Shown: piece by piece, positions 24,676 through 36,300 of the stretch
Layout of the letters: every line of letters starts with the position of its first letter
How positions within the stretch are numbered: the stretch's first letter is position 1
NCBI RefSeq assembly: GCF_000002985.6
Contig: NC_003283.11
Span: 1,302,001 to 1,366,000, forward strand
Direction of reading: 5' to 3'
DNA length: 64,000 nt
Origin: Caenorhabditis elegans
Lineage: Eukaryota > Nematoda > Chromadorea > Rhabditida > Rhabditidae
Notes under the pieces: model-generated
Told to the model about the DNA's origin: nothing
Seen by the model: only the letters and a program-made list of their open reading frames with translations
Databases searched by the model: none
Program-made: the position numbers and the translations under genes

Positions 24676-25170
24676 GGGTGGGCGGCAAACGATTTTTTTC
24701 CGGCAAATCGGCATTTTGCCGGAATTGCAGAAAAATGGCATTGCCAAAAATGTTCGGTAAACTGTGGTTTTGCACTTTTTTTTTTTGGAAATATAAGAAT
24801 TTCAATTTTAATCGGCATCTATTGTGGAAAGTAAGCAAATTCTATGCAAACATCTAGAAAAAAACGGGAAAATAATTTCAAAAAGGCACAGATTTTTTGT
24901 GTTCCCGTCCTATAAAAATTCCCTCAAACAAAATTGACGGTAAATCGACAATTTGCAAAAAAAAAACAAAGTTTCGGGCAAATTGCCAAACCGACAATTT
25001 GCCGATTTGCCGAATTTGGTGACAAAAAAATTGCCGAACCGCAACTGTCTATATGCTATACATAATTGCTACACGTCAAATTGGCAAATTGCTGGTTTGT
25101 CCATTTGCCGAAAGCTTTGATTTTTGCCAAAAAATTGCCGATTTCCCGTTTACCGAGCATCAATTTGCCG
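24676..25170. repeat. CGGCAAATCGG-type array, partial copy
   Basis: Left end AGGGGTGGGCGGCAAACG matches the element at 376. The copy is broken into CGGCAAATCGG/TTTGCCGATTTGCCGA patches up to about 25170. No target duplication was found. Confidence 0.6.
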
Positions 25171-25839
25171 GATTTTTTTTACGTGTGAAGAACTAATGAA
25201 AAAGAAAACATCACTTTTTTCAAAGACAAAGTATGAAACAGGTTGATCTCTAGCAGGTAATTTGATCTAACCTTTCATCTTCAATATTTTAAAAATAAGG
25301 ATTTCAAAAAAAAAGTTTCAAAAAACTTCCTTGGCTCCACACATTGATCGAAATTCTCGGACACAGAGAAAAATGAAAAAGTGTTGTAACGTGATCATTT
25401 TGTGTCCCGAGGCGGTGGCGGTGATTACACATGTTTCCCGTCACCATCACCGCGTCCCGAAAAATAATGACATGAGCAACAGGTCGACGAGAGGAGAAAA
25501 AGCAGGAAGAGAATGAGGACACATCCATTTAACACACGGCTCCAGCGATGATGATGGAATGACATGTACACTTGTTCTTCGAGAAAAAGATAAAAACAAT
25601 GCGACAAGTAAAGATATCAGGAAACAGGATGTTTTATTTTGACTTTGAACCCAGATAAAATTCAGAACACATGTTTTTAACTCTTTATGATATTAAAACT
25701 TATACGAAGAATGTTTGAATTTTTGAAAATTATTTACTAATAGAAAGAGGGGGAGTTTTGTGAACGCTTCTTGTTAAACGGACTACGCTCTGTGGGAAAA
25801 TTGCTTTCAATCACGCCTTGGGGTCACAATGACCGAATA
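25171..25839. other. No gene; GC-rich block with inverted GGTGATGGTG words
   Basis: At 25405-25460 GGCGGTGGCGGTGATTACAC faces GTCACCATCACCGCG, giving a small imperfect hairpin. Opposed frames of 60-74 codons are not credible genes. Confidence 0.35.
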
Positions 25840-25990
25840 TCATGATGAAAAAATTCAAAAAAAAATTCAATATTTTAAATATATGATTTTTTGAAAATTG
25901 ATAAAATAAAATCTCAGTTTCCCCCCCCCCCCCCCCCCTAATTCCTATTTGAATTACCGCTAACTGATCTCGCTTGCGCGATTTTTATTT
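25840..25990 (+). repeat. Half-copy of palindromic element with poly-C core
   Basis: Matches 27395-27535 (ATATGATTTTTTGAAA, AAAATCTCAGTTT, TAATTCCTATTTGAATTACC), with the TTTTGC of the sister copy replaced by an 18-base C run at 25921-25938. Confidence 0.7.
25921..25938. repeat. C18 homopolymer (G18 on minus strand)
   Basis: Eighteen consecutive C. On the minus strand this is a G18 tract able to form G-quadruplexes. Tracts of this type delete in worms lacking the DOG-1/FANCJ helicase. Confidence 0.95.
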
Positions 25991-26029
25991 ATTTGAATAA
26001 TTAAAATTGTTTTTTATTTTAAAGGCGAA

Positions 26030-26275
26030 GTACCGAAATCTGGGAAATATTTTTAAATGACTCCAAATTTTCCCCTAATTCCGAATATCTATGTGAAAAA
26101 ACTCAAAAAAAAAATTGCCTGATTTTATATTTGAGATTGAAATCGCGAGCTCAAATATAAAATCAGAGAAATTTTTTTGAACTGTTTCACTTCGGATATT
26201 CGGAATCAGAGGAAAATTCGGAGTCATTTGAAAATATTTCCCAGATTTCGGTACTCGATCTTTAAATGTTTGTTT
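26030..26275. repeat. GTACCGAAATCTGGGAAATA palindrome, compact copy
   Basis: Left AGTACCGAAATCTGGGAAAT and right ATTTCCCAGATTTCGGTACT are inverted with homologous arms throughout, about 240 bp. Longer copies with extra central sequence are at 31318-31808 and 42592-43036. Confidence 0.88.
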
Positions 26276-27338
26276 ATTTTATAGATTGCGTTTTAAACAA
26301 TTTCCAAGATTTGCTCATTTCTTATGCAGGTTTACCCTAATTACTGTATTTCAAATTTTTTCGATACATTAAGCTGGCTGAAGTAACATGAATTCGGTTG
26401 TATGATTTAAAAACCAGAAAAATGTTTGAATTGGAAATTTTTTTTGTGAACAATGGGTTTTCAAAAGTTTTTACAGCAAAACGCATAGTTGGAAATAATC
26501 TCAGTCATTGAAATTCTTATGGGTTTTGTGATTTCTTATGAAACACATTGTTTACGAATATTGTAGTACTTAAAAAATTTATGTTATAACTAGAATTACA
26601 AAAAAATGGAGAACAATTGACATTTTGAATAATATGAAAATAATGCACTTTTCATTTAAAAAAAATCATCTTGCTTAAAAAAATCATCTTTAGAGTTATT
26701 CCATCTGAAAAACTTGTAAGTTTACCGAAAAACGCCGTTCATTATTTATGATCTGACTAACATCTTGATCTCCGCTTCCAAAACAGTTTACCTAATTCTA
26801 GATAAAAAATTATTAAACTGGAGAGTCTGAAAGAAAAAACAAAGAGATACAAAGGATATATGGCAAAGAGAATGTTGAATCAGGAGAATAGAAAGACGTG
26901 TATCCGATTTCAGGTCGCCGACCCCCTCTGAGGTAATCGGAGACATGAATCCGTCAAGTTGACTTTCTTTTTTGGTATGTATCACTCTGAATTTTGTTTT
27001 TAAAGAGAGAGAGTATTTTTTAGAGTTACTTGGAGTTTTTTGGAGTGGAAAACAATTTTTTTTGAATAATACGTGGAACCTAGGCCACCAAATATTCCAG
27101 GCTATATGTACAAAATTTCAAATAGACTCCAAGAGTTTTTGAGAACTCAAAATGGAGTTTGGATTTTGATTAAAATGACCGAATACATATAAAATTTATT
27201 TACATTTTAGAGGATTTTTTTTTCAATTTTGCAACAAAAAAATTTCAATGGCAAAGCTGACCATGGCCACTTTTTTATAGTTTCAGACAAATTCAGCGTT
27301 TTTAGGTTGTTGTGTTGTTTTAAATGTGACGTTTATAA
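26276..27338. other. No gene recognised
   Basis: AT-rich. A 65-codon minus-strand frame at 26788-26985 has no features. Nothing else is supported. Confidence 0.45.
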
Positions 27339-28526
27339 TTAAAGATGGAGTAGCGCCAACGATGAAATGTTTTAAAACATGCCTATGGTACCAAAATGAC
27401 CGAATATCATGATAAAAAATTCAAAAAAATTTTCTAAATTTTATATGATTTTTTGAAATTTGACAAAATCTCAGTTTTTGCCTAATTTCTATTTGAATTA
27501 CTGCCAATTGGGCTTGTTCGATGGAGCGCGCTTGCACGTTTTTGAATTTATTTATTTTATTTTTGTTATTTCCCACCGATTTTTAATGTTTTCGGTGTAT
27601 TTTTGCTTGAATTTTAGAGAAAAAGTCGAAATAATTGCAAATTTTTGATTAAAATGCAAGCGTACAGGCGTAAAAATAAAAAAAGTAACGCGTTTAAACG
27701 ATTTCGAACCTGAATTAATTAATTTCACAGATTTACGCCTGTACGCTTGCTTTTTAATCGAAAATGTGCAATTATTTTGAAAATAGTTGAAATCGCCAAG
27801 AGGAATTTCACCGCAGCGCGTGGAAAAATGTCTGCATTTGCGCGTGATGGTGTTTGCACAAAATACACCGAGGGGTCGAGCCAGAAACCCTTGCGAAAAT
27901 ATTAAAAATCGATGGCAAATAACAAAAAATAAAATAAATAAATTTAAAACCATGTAAGCGCGCTCCATCGAGCAAGTCCAATTGGCGGTAATTCAAATAG
28001 GAATTAGGCAAAAACTGAGATTTTTTGTCAATTTTCAAAAAATCATATAAAATTTAGAACATTTTTTTAAATTTTTTTTTCATGATATTTGGACATTGTG
28101 GTACCATACATACCTGTGCGGCATTCGGCATTCGGCATATGCCGATGCCGGCATAATGCCGGTTTTTGGAGCACGGCATATGCCGTTATGCCGATTTGAA
28201 AATTCACGGCATATGCCGAAAATGACGTTATGCCGAAAAATAAAATGACCGGCATAACGGCATAATGCCGACATTATGACGGCATTATGCCGTTTTTTTT
28301 TGCATTTTTGGCTTTGGTTTTTTTTTGTCAAAAACTATATTTTCACAATTTTCGTGTATCCGATGAAACATAAAGATTATGCAAATAGTAAGGTTTCTAC
28401 GCAGATTGTTCCATTTTTGAGATTTCTTGAAGCTTTTTGCTCGAGCATTTGGAAAATTTCTGCAACAATTTTGGCTTGACTCGAAAATTGTCTGAAAATG
28501 CACCAATATGTTTCAAGGCGTGTACA

Positions 28527-29122
28527 TTAAAGGGGGAGTAGAGTTTGTGGGTATTTTGTTTAAAGAGACTAAAACTGGTCCAAAACCACCGAATTTCATA
28601 ATGAGACTTCGCAAAAAATTTTCACAAATTGCCGGTCAAATTTTCGAAAAAAAAGAGCCAAATTTTGCTAAAAGCTAAAATTTCGCACACTTTTCTTTGC
28701 CACAGCTGCTGGGTTTATGTTTTTCTGAAATTATCATCCTTTAATCCTTATTTTAGTAATTTATCTCGCGGAAATTCGTTGATTAAGACAACTTTTAGGC
28801 CGATAGCATCCAAAAATGATCAAAATTGGATGCCTAGCGGCTCAAAAGTTGTCTCAATCAACGAATTTCCGGCGAGATAAATTACCAAAATAAGGATTAA
28901 AGGGTGATAATTTCAGAAAAACAAAAATCCAGCAGCTGTGACAAAGAAAAGTGCGCGAAATTTTAGATTTTAGCAAAATTTGGCTCTTTTTTTTTCGAAA
29001 ATTTGACCGGCCATAAAAAATTTTTGGAAATTTTTTGTGAAGTCTCATTATGAAATTCGGTGGTTTTGAACCAGTTTTAGTCTATTTAAGCAAAATACCC
29101 ACAAACTGTACTCCCCCTTTAA
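28527..29122. repeat. Near-perfect 596-bp palindrome
   Basis: Ends TTAAAGGGGGAGTA and TACTCCCCCTTTAA. The arms match almost continuously to a centre near 28815 (e.g. ATTTATCTCGCGGAAATTCG against CGAATTTCCGGCGAGATAAA). TTAA-like bounds fit a foldback element inserted inside the hAT-like element. Confidence 0.88.
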
Positions 29123-29287
29123 CATACTTACAATTTTTTTTGCACGTTTTCAGTAATTTCCATGATATAAAAAACAAACAGTACACTACCAGAGTACTCC
29201 ATTAAATATTATTTTGAAAATGGAAAATTTAATGTTTTGCGAAGAAAATGAGAATTTTGTGTGAAATTCTCGAAAATCTCACTAATG

Positions 29288-29375
29288 ATCCGTCAGAAGT
29301 TGCTCATTGGACTTACATATAAGATCGAATGAAATATATCTAATATGTAAGTCGCATGAGCACCTTCTGACGGAT
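29288..29375 (+). other. Stem-loop with pre-miRNA-like geometry
   Basis: ATCCGTCAGAAG pairs with CTTCTGACGGAT, GCTCAT with ATGAGC, and ACTTACATAT with ATATGTAAGT. They are separated by symmetric 2-nt and 3-nt internal loops, leaving a terminal loop of about 20 nt. The size and symmetric bulges suit a microRNA precursor, but its place inside a transposon makes a mobile-element fragment just as likely. No expression evidence is available. Confidence 0.45.
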
Positions 29376-30289
29376 TCCTTGTCAGGGTGTCCCATAGCAT
29401 TTGGACGGTCGACTTTTCAAATTTCTGCTCTTTTGCCTTCAATTTTGAAATGTAAGTATAAAATTGTAGATACAGAGGTTTTTTGGTATGCTGCATCCGA
29501 TGTCAATATTAGTTTCCCAAAAAAGTTTGCAGATGCCCTATACAGCTCAAGTGGAGAGGGTTTCATAGCTGTTGGTCGCATTAAAGTACTCCTACAAAAA
29601 CATAAAAACATCTAACCAGTAACCCCAACTCAATATCTTGTCAAAAGCCAAAAATTGTGCATGCCTGTAGTGCTACGTCACATACCAAAATCAGACGAAT
29701 ACTATTTTTTAGATATTGGTAATGATATAAAGCACATGAAAGTTTGATTGAAAACATTTAAATCTTGTTGATTTTTTTGTAACTGGAAAACAATAGTTAA
29801 AAATGCCGAAATGCCGAATGCCGAATGCCGGCATAATGCCGGTTTTTGGAGCGCGGCATATGCCGAAATGCCGATTTCAAAATTCACGGCATATGCCGAA
29901 AATGACGTTATGCCGAAAAGAAAAATGGACGGCATATCGGCATATGCCGATATGCCGAAAAAAAATTTTAGGCGGCATATGCCGTTATGCCGTTATGCCG
30001 AAAAATTCCGAATGCCGCACAGGTATGGTACCATAGGCATCTTTTAAAGCAATTTCGCCGCTAGCGCTACTCCACCTTTAAGTTGCTAATGAAATTCCAA
30101 AAAAAAAAACACGTGGTGTCAGGCTGTCCCATCGTTCCACTTCACATCAAAAACTTACCTGACGCCACGGTTTTTTAAAAACCTTTAAACTTGAATGGTG
30201 GCAATCAAAGTGATTAAATTATTCATTTGGAATCCCTTGCGAGATAAATTGAAAGAGCCTGTGGATTATTAAAAAAAACATTTCACCCA

Positions 30290-30295
30290 TTTATT
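30290..30295 (-). terminator. Polyadenylation signal of amnionless-like gene
   Basis: AATAAA on the minus strand, 25 bases beyond the TAG at 30322-30320. It supports that stop rather than the earlier TGA at 30444 as the end of the message. Confidence 0.7.
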
Positions 30296-30319
30296 CAAAT
30301 CAATCACCAAGTAAATTCA

Positions 30320-33300
30320 CTAAAACTCCACAAGATTTGGAACATCGGCTAATAATTTTTCTGCAGAGTCATCAGATGTGTTGTTTTCCTCATCTGATCT
30401 TTCTTCGAAATTTGGATTTGTGTTGTCTTCTACGTCAGTGATCAGAACTTCAGAATTTTTGGCACTAATTTGTTTTCAGGTCTCTCCACAGAAATCAAAT
30501 TTGCAATGGATGTTTTATCGACTAACACTTCGCATTGGTCAAACTTTTCCGTCGCTGTCATTTCATATTCTTCTCCAGCCACAATGCCACCATCCTCTTC
30601 AATGTGATCCAGTTCAAAATTTGGATTAACATTACGCAAATCCTCAATGTCTTCTGAATTGGCAATTTCTGGGGTTTCAACACTAGAAATCAACATTTGG
30701 GTGTCTCCTTCCAAGGTCGAATCTGATTGAATATCTTCCATAGCTTCTTCCATTTCAATTGCCACGTCATCAGCCTGTCTTCGATATTTGACTATTGGAG
30801 TGAAGGGATTTTGTCTGAAATATAAATAATCATTTTATAAGCTTTTTGGGAACATGAACTTTTGAATATTAATTTTTTACAGAACTCGATAACACCTTTT
30901 CAGGGTAAGAATTTTCAAACAGGGCTTCCATTCTTATCGTTTCTGAAGCAGATATATGAACCTAGTGATGAAACTAGTGAAATGTATACTACTAGATATA
31001 CATAAACTTTGACAATATACTTGAACTCTAAGCAGGCCATCAATGCACTTACCTAGAGACCCTCAACTCCACATTTTGATATGCGTACATTCCTACTAAA
31101 GCTGCCAAAATTGAAAAATAAATTAAGCAAGCCACCACTTTGGACAAAGTTTGAATAGTTCTGTCAATTTTCGAGGAAAATATAGTGGCTTTGAACACTG
31201 TCTGGAGGCGGTTCGTTTTCTTCGTAACTGTCAGTCTTTCCAGAATTCGAGAGGACGCGGTTTTATGAAAGTCTTCATCAAACGGCACATTATGAGATGA
31301 ACATAGAACTATCTGGAATAATTAAAAGTGGAGTACCGAAATCTGGGAAATATTTTTTAATTGACCCCAAATTTTCCCCTGATTCCGAATATCTATGTGA
31401 AAAATTTCAAAAAAACTTCCCTGATTTTATATTTGAGCTTGAAATTGCGATTTTCAATTTCGTCCCCATGAGATTTTTCAAACGCGCGCACAAATAAATT
31501 CTCATTAGAGCGCGTTTGCCTCACTTAATTTTCTCCATATATTTTTACTTCATAAAATACAACAAAATGAACGAAAATAGCTGAAAGAAGTAAAAATATA
31601 TGAAGAAAATTAGATGAGGCGCTCCAATGAGAATTTATTTTGGCGCGCATTTGAAAAATCTCATGGGGACGCAAATGAAATTCGCGATTTCAAGCTCAAA
31701 TATAAAATCTGGGAAATTTTTTTGAAATTTTTCACTTAGATATTCGGAATCAGGGAAAAATTTGGAGTCAATTAAAAATATTTCCCAGATTTCGGTACTC
31801 CATCTTTAAGGAATTAGGAACATGAAAAAAAAAGAAAAAAAACTAAATCTTAGAATCAGAAGCACAGAAATTGAACAAGTTCTGATAGACCATATTCAAA
31901 AATTTTAAAAATTTGTTTCCGTTTTGAGACTGAATAAGACTTTAATCTACTCCCTGTTGAGCTAAAAAAAAGCCCATCCACTTGTAAATTACCTCATATT
32001 CCGACTGCATTTCCCCTATCGCCGTTCTTTCAACAGTTGCAAAAACTTTCGATTCTGTCTCCAATTCAATAAGGACTTCAAACACGACAGCTTTCGCTTT
32101 TTGAATCTCCAAATCCATTGCTGCCAGCCAAATACGTGTGCCGCATATCGGACAACAATGCCCAAAAGGTACAAATGAGTCGATGCAAAGCTGCTCGATC
32201 CCTTGACATGTGATATACTCACAAATAGTTGATAAGGTCTGTAAGTGGATATGAACCTTTGACCTTTGAATTGATATTGATACATTGTCTCTCTAGAGCA
32301 CACTAGATCCTTATCTTTATCCTCATATCTCTTTTCTACTATGTACGTGACAGTTTAGATCACATTACCCCCCTCCCAAGGTTTCCGCTACTAAACACAC
32401 TAAATACATCAAAATTTGAACCAATTTTTTCAAATGTTAAGTGCATAATAAACAAACGACCGGCTCTCCGGGGTTCATCCGCTCTCGAGTCTTTTGAATC
32501 TGTATCAGTGTCTCGAGACAGTCTAAAGATTCTTTTTTATTTGGATTGAAATGTAGATGACTACGGTAGTTTTTTACTCTGAATCAGAAGAATTGTTTTG
32601 TAAAACATGACTTGTCGTAAATTATTTTGTTTGGTCAAAATTCAAAATGTTGCTTAAAGGTGGAGTAGCGCCAGTGTGAAAAGTGTTAAAAACTACACAT
32701 ATGGTGCCACAATGACAAAATATCATAATAAAACTTTTCAAAAAAATTTTGAAAATTTTGGCAGGCTGTCAAAACTTTGACCGGAAGTTTTGAAACATCT
32801 AAAAATTTATTATTATGATATTCGGTAGTTTCGGTTCATTATAAGTTCATTTAGGCAACATCCTCACTGACGCTACTCCACCTTTAAACTTATGGACTCG
32901 CCGGTATACTTTGGCAATAAAACTATGCAAACGCGCTCTACTTCACGGCCGAGGATTTTTCCTCGTCCGCGCTTTTGTTAGGCCATGTTTGAATTAACAA
33001 ACGGAGTTTTCTAGTCCCCGGGCATTCAATTAAGGCCGCCAGCGAGCACGTGCTTATTACAAAAATAAATTAGAAAAACCCAGAAGTAAGCGATAATGTT
33101 TAATTTGTACGGAATACTAAATTTAATAATTTATGTATTTAAATTTCGATTGAGATGTTTTTCAATACATTAAAATCTCTTAACCTATTTACAAAAATTC
33201 ACGTCTTCGTGACTTCCCTGCAGGCCTAAACGCATGCCTAGCGGACAGTAGGCACGCGTTTAGGCCTGCAGGGAAGGCACGAAGGCGTGAATTTTTGTAA

Positions 33301-36300
33301 ATAGGTTAAGAGGTTAAGAGGACACACACATTGAAAATTCATACCAAAAATTACCAAATACAATGGCCGTTTTCCGATTATCTGATGTTTACTAATTTTC
33401 TAGTTAGTTGGAAACACCTAATATAGATGTCAGATAGTTTTCAATTTTCCAGCATTTAGGTTTCAGCGGGAACCTCTTTCTAAAAAAAAATTTGACGTCA
33501 CAATCTTTTTTAATACAATTTAAGTTATAATTCTTGCGTGACGTCATGCATACTACCGAAAAATGTCTAGCTTAGTTTGCTAAATGTATCGTATGACATT
33601 CAATTACACGTGTTATAAAAAAGATCATGTGATCTGCAGTTTACTCGACTATTTGCGTTGAGCTTAAAAACCAATTTTTCTCAAATTCACTATTAGAAAG
33701 ATCTAGAACATAAAACTTGCCTTAGAAACATAAAACTTGCCTTATTATTGGAATTTGAATTAACTCTTCCATGGGGGTCTTCCTCAAATCTCACATTTGT
33801 GACGGTAATCGCATCGTCAGCCAACATTCTCTGTACGCCGCCTTGATCACTCTCTTTCGCCCAAGACGGTGCCAAATTAATTTGAAACTGTCCCTCTATA
33901 CTTCTGAGTAACAGGTTGAAATCATCAGTGGTCATTCTCTGAAAATAGATCAATCATATGACTTGAATTTCAAGTTGTTGGACAATTTTTCATCGCCAGA
34001 CGATATGGGGGAGCCCGCTTTGTTTGACAAAACACTTGACTAATTTTGTGTTAACTGTGCTAGTTGTTGGCAACTTGTTAACTCAACTTTTTGATTTTTT
34101 GAACGGTTTGTGACATAACATCAAGCACGCCAAAAGACAGAAAATATAACTATTTTCAAATGGCGGAGTTGGGCTTGAAACTTATCTTTTAAAAACTACT
34201 ACCAAATTTGGTAGCACGTGAACATAGAGGCGCATGTGAAATTGTAAGAGTTTCTTGGCACAGGGATTTGGAGTTTTTTTCTGGTTTTTTGGGATTTTGC
34301 TTTTTTTTTTCTTTTTTTTCCTTTCTTTCTTTTTTAAATTCCTTTTTTTCACTATTTTTTTTTGTTTTTTTTTCTGAACTCTTAAATTTTTTTGGAATTT
34401 CTGTTGTTTCTCTTACTCCCCCGCCCAGCCTAGGCCTAAACCTAAGCCTAAGCCTAAGCTTAAGAGTAAGCCTGAGCCTAAGTCTATACATAAGCCTGAG
34501 CCTAAGACTACGCCTAATACTAAACCAAAGCCTGAGCCCAAGCCTGAGTCAAAGCCTTAGCCCAAGCTTAAGCCTAAGCCTAAGCCTCAGCCTATGTCTG
34601 AGCCTAAGCCTAAGCCTTAGCCTAAGCTTAAGCCTAATAACCCTAAATAGCGTACGCTAACGCTCGCCACTGACGTCAAGCCTTAGTGGCGACTCTATCT
34701 GTTTAATGTGATTTTTCTTATCAGCATAAAATTAATTAAAAAAATTTTTTTTTGGCACTCTGACTACTGAGAACTACAGTGAGAACTACTGACATTTCTT
34801 ACTTGTACCCCTCAGAATTAAAAAAAAAATTTCAACAAAAAATTTATACCTGAAATCGTTTCAATACACTTTTTTTCGGAAATCGAGGCCCGTAAATTTT
34901 GGTAATAAAGTTGTAATATTTTAGTGAGGTTCTGATTTTTTAAAATCGATATTCATTCGATGTCGACTCCAACTAACAAGTTCCTCCAAGTTCCAAATTG
35001 AATCTTCATCTTAAAATAGTCCAAGTTCATTTTTTCTCGTCTCAAGGGAATACATTTTCTTCCTTGTGCTATGTTTTGTTGATTTTCATACTTGAGTGTT
35101 ATTCTCTCTATCTCATGGAATCACTAATTTTCTAAATGTTCCTTTTACGAACCGCCCGACTAATTTTTGTGACATCTGAGAAATGTGATGTTTGTTCTTA
35201 TTTTTCCGAAAGAAGGAAGTAAAGATTTGTCTAGGGCATTTTTTAAGATGAAGCATGAAAAATGGGAATCCTTTTTGAGTTACATTAATTTAATTTGAAT
35301 TACTGAACCCGTTTTTGTGGTCCAGATTTTTTTTTCGATTTTTGCTTTTGTCAGAAACATTAAATTTCGAATTCCCTGTAAAATGGTCAATAAAAATTAA
35401 ATCTAAATAATGTATTGGGAAAATACATTTTTGAAATTCCCGTCAAATGATTATTATGCACAATTGTTTCAGCACCGTTAGCCTCCTTCATCACGTCCAA
35501 TCAATTGCAACATGAACCCTTCCCTTTCGACCAATGTCATAAAGATTGCAGATGGGAAAAAATTTAAGATGTGCCAACTATGCTGTTTGGTAATTGGCAC
35601 ACCAGCATACTTGGTACATACAATTTCTACGTCACAACATCTAGACGGTTTTTCCCCACAGCTGGCCCCCACCATTCAAGGTGTTTGTCATTCTTACAAT
35701 TTTTCGAAAAGACAACGCTTTGCCAAATTATTCGCGGCTTTTTCATTGAATGATTTCTGCTTTTCAATCGCATGCACATGTCCTTATTCTTTATCCGGGA
35801 CCCGCTCTCCTTTTTTTTCTAAAAATTCTTTTCTTTTTTCACTCTTTGCCCTATGTTTACTAGTCTAATTGCTCATCTCTTTCTCTTTGCATCTCTCAAA
35901 CTTAAAAACTCCCACTCTTCTCCAAAAACAATTGAATTTTACAATTCCCCTCATCTATCTTCGATGTTTCTTCTTTTCGAAGATCAAGGATTGAAATGTT
36001 TTATATTTGACAGATCACACAGTCTCAAAGCAAATTTAATGTAAAAATGTGTAAACATTTTCCGTAACTGCATTAGTATGGCATCTACATCGAAAAACTT
36101 AAATTCAAATAATTCGATGAAAAAATCACAGAAAAGCCAAGATTTGGGTGAAGGCAGTTTATTTTCCGAAATTACAAAAAGGAAAGAAAGCTAGAAACAA
36201 GATAAGTTTAAGCCTAAGCTTACGCCTAAGCCTAAGCCTAAGCCTAAATTTAAGCCAAAGCCAAAGCCAAAACCAAAGTCTAAGCCTAAGCCTAAGCCTA

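Larger units (their letters stand above)
28101..30035. mobile_element. hAT-like element with perfect ends and 8-bp duplication
   Basis: GTACCATA occurs at 28101-28108 and 30028-30035. Between them the 20-bp ends CATACCTGTGCGGCATTCGG and CCGAATGCCGCACAGGTATG are perfect inverted repeats. Both subterminal regions are built of GGCATATGCCG, GCCGGCATAATGCC and related palindromic words (28120-28300, 29802-30012). The interior carries an unrelated 596-bp palindrome, a hairpin at 29288-29375 and a 102-codon frame without transposase features. Ends and duplication size fit a non-autonomous hAT element. Confidence 0.88.
27339..30081. mobile_element. Outer palindromic element interrupted by an insertion
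   Basis: Left end TTAAAGATGGAGTAGCGCCA and right end GCGCTACTCCACCTTTAA are inverted. The segment 27360-28100 is itself a large imperfect palindrome: ACTGCCAATTGGGCTTGTTC at 27500 is answered by GAGCAAGTCCAATTGGCGGT at 27977, and GCAAGCGTACAGGCG at 27657 by CGCCTGTACGCTTGC at 27736. A 1.9-kb hAT-like element is inserted near the right end. Frames of 62-138 codons on both strands are mirror translations of the palindrome. Confidence 0.8.

Noticed and set aside
27460..28038. Pair of similar proteins on opposite strands
   Set aside because: They are mirror translations of the two arms of one palindromic repeat.
29307..29615. 102-codon frame as a hAT transposase remnant
   Set aside because: No DDE or hAT dimerisation motif can be seen, it is far too short, and part of it overlaps the stem-loop.
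33741..33935. Separate trans-spliced gene starting at the ATG at 33935
   Set aside because: The acceptor three bases upstream could be a leader site, but the preceding AGA codon keeps frame with amnionless exon 5 and the residues continue the N-terminal amnionless domain. Kept only as the alternative to the long-intron model.
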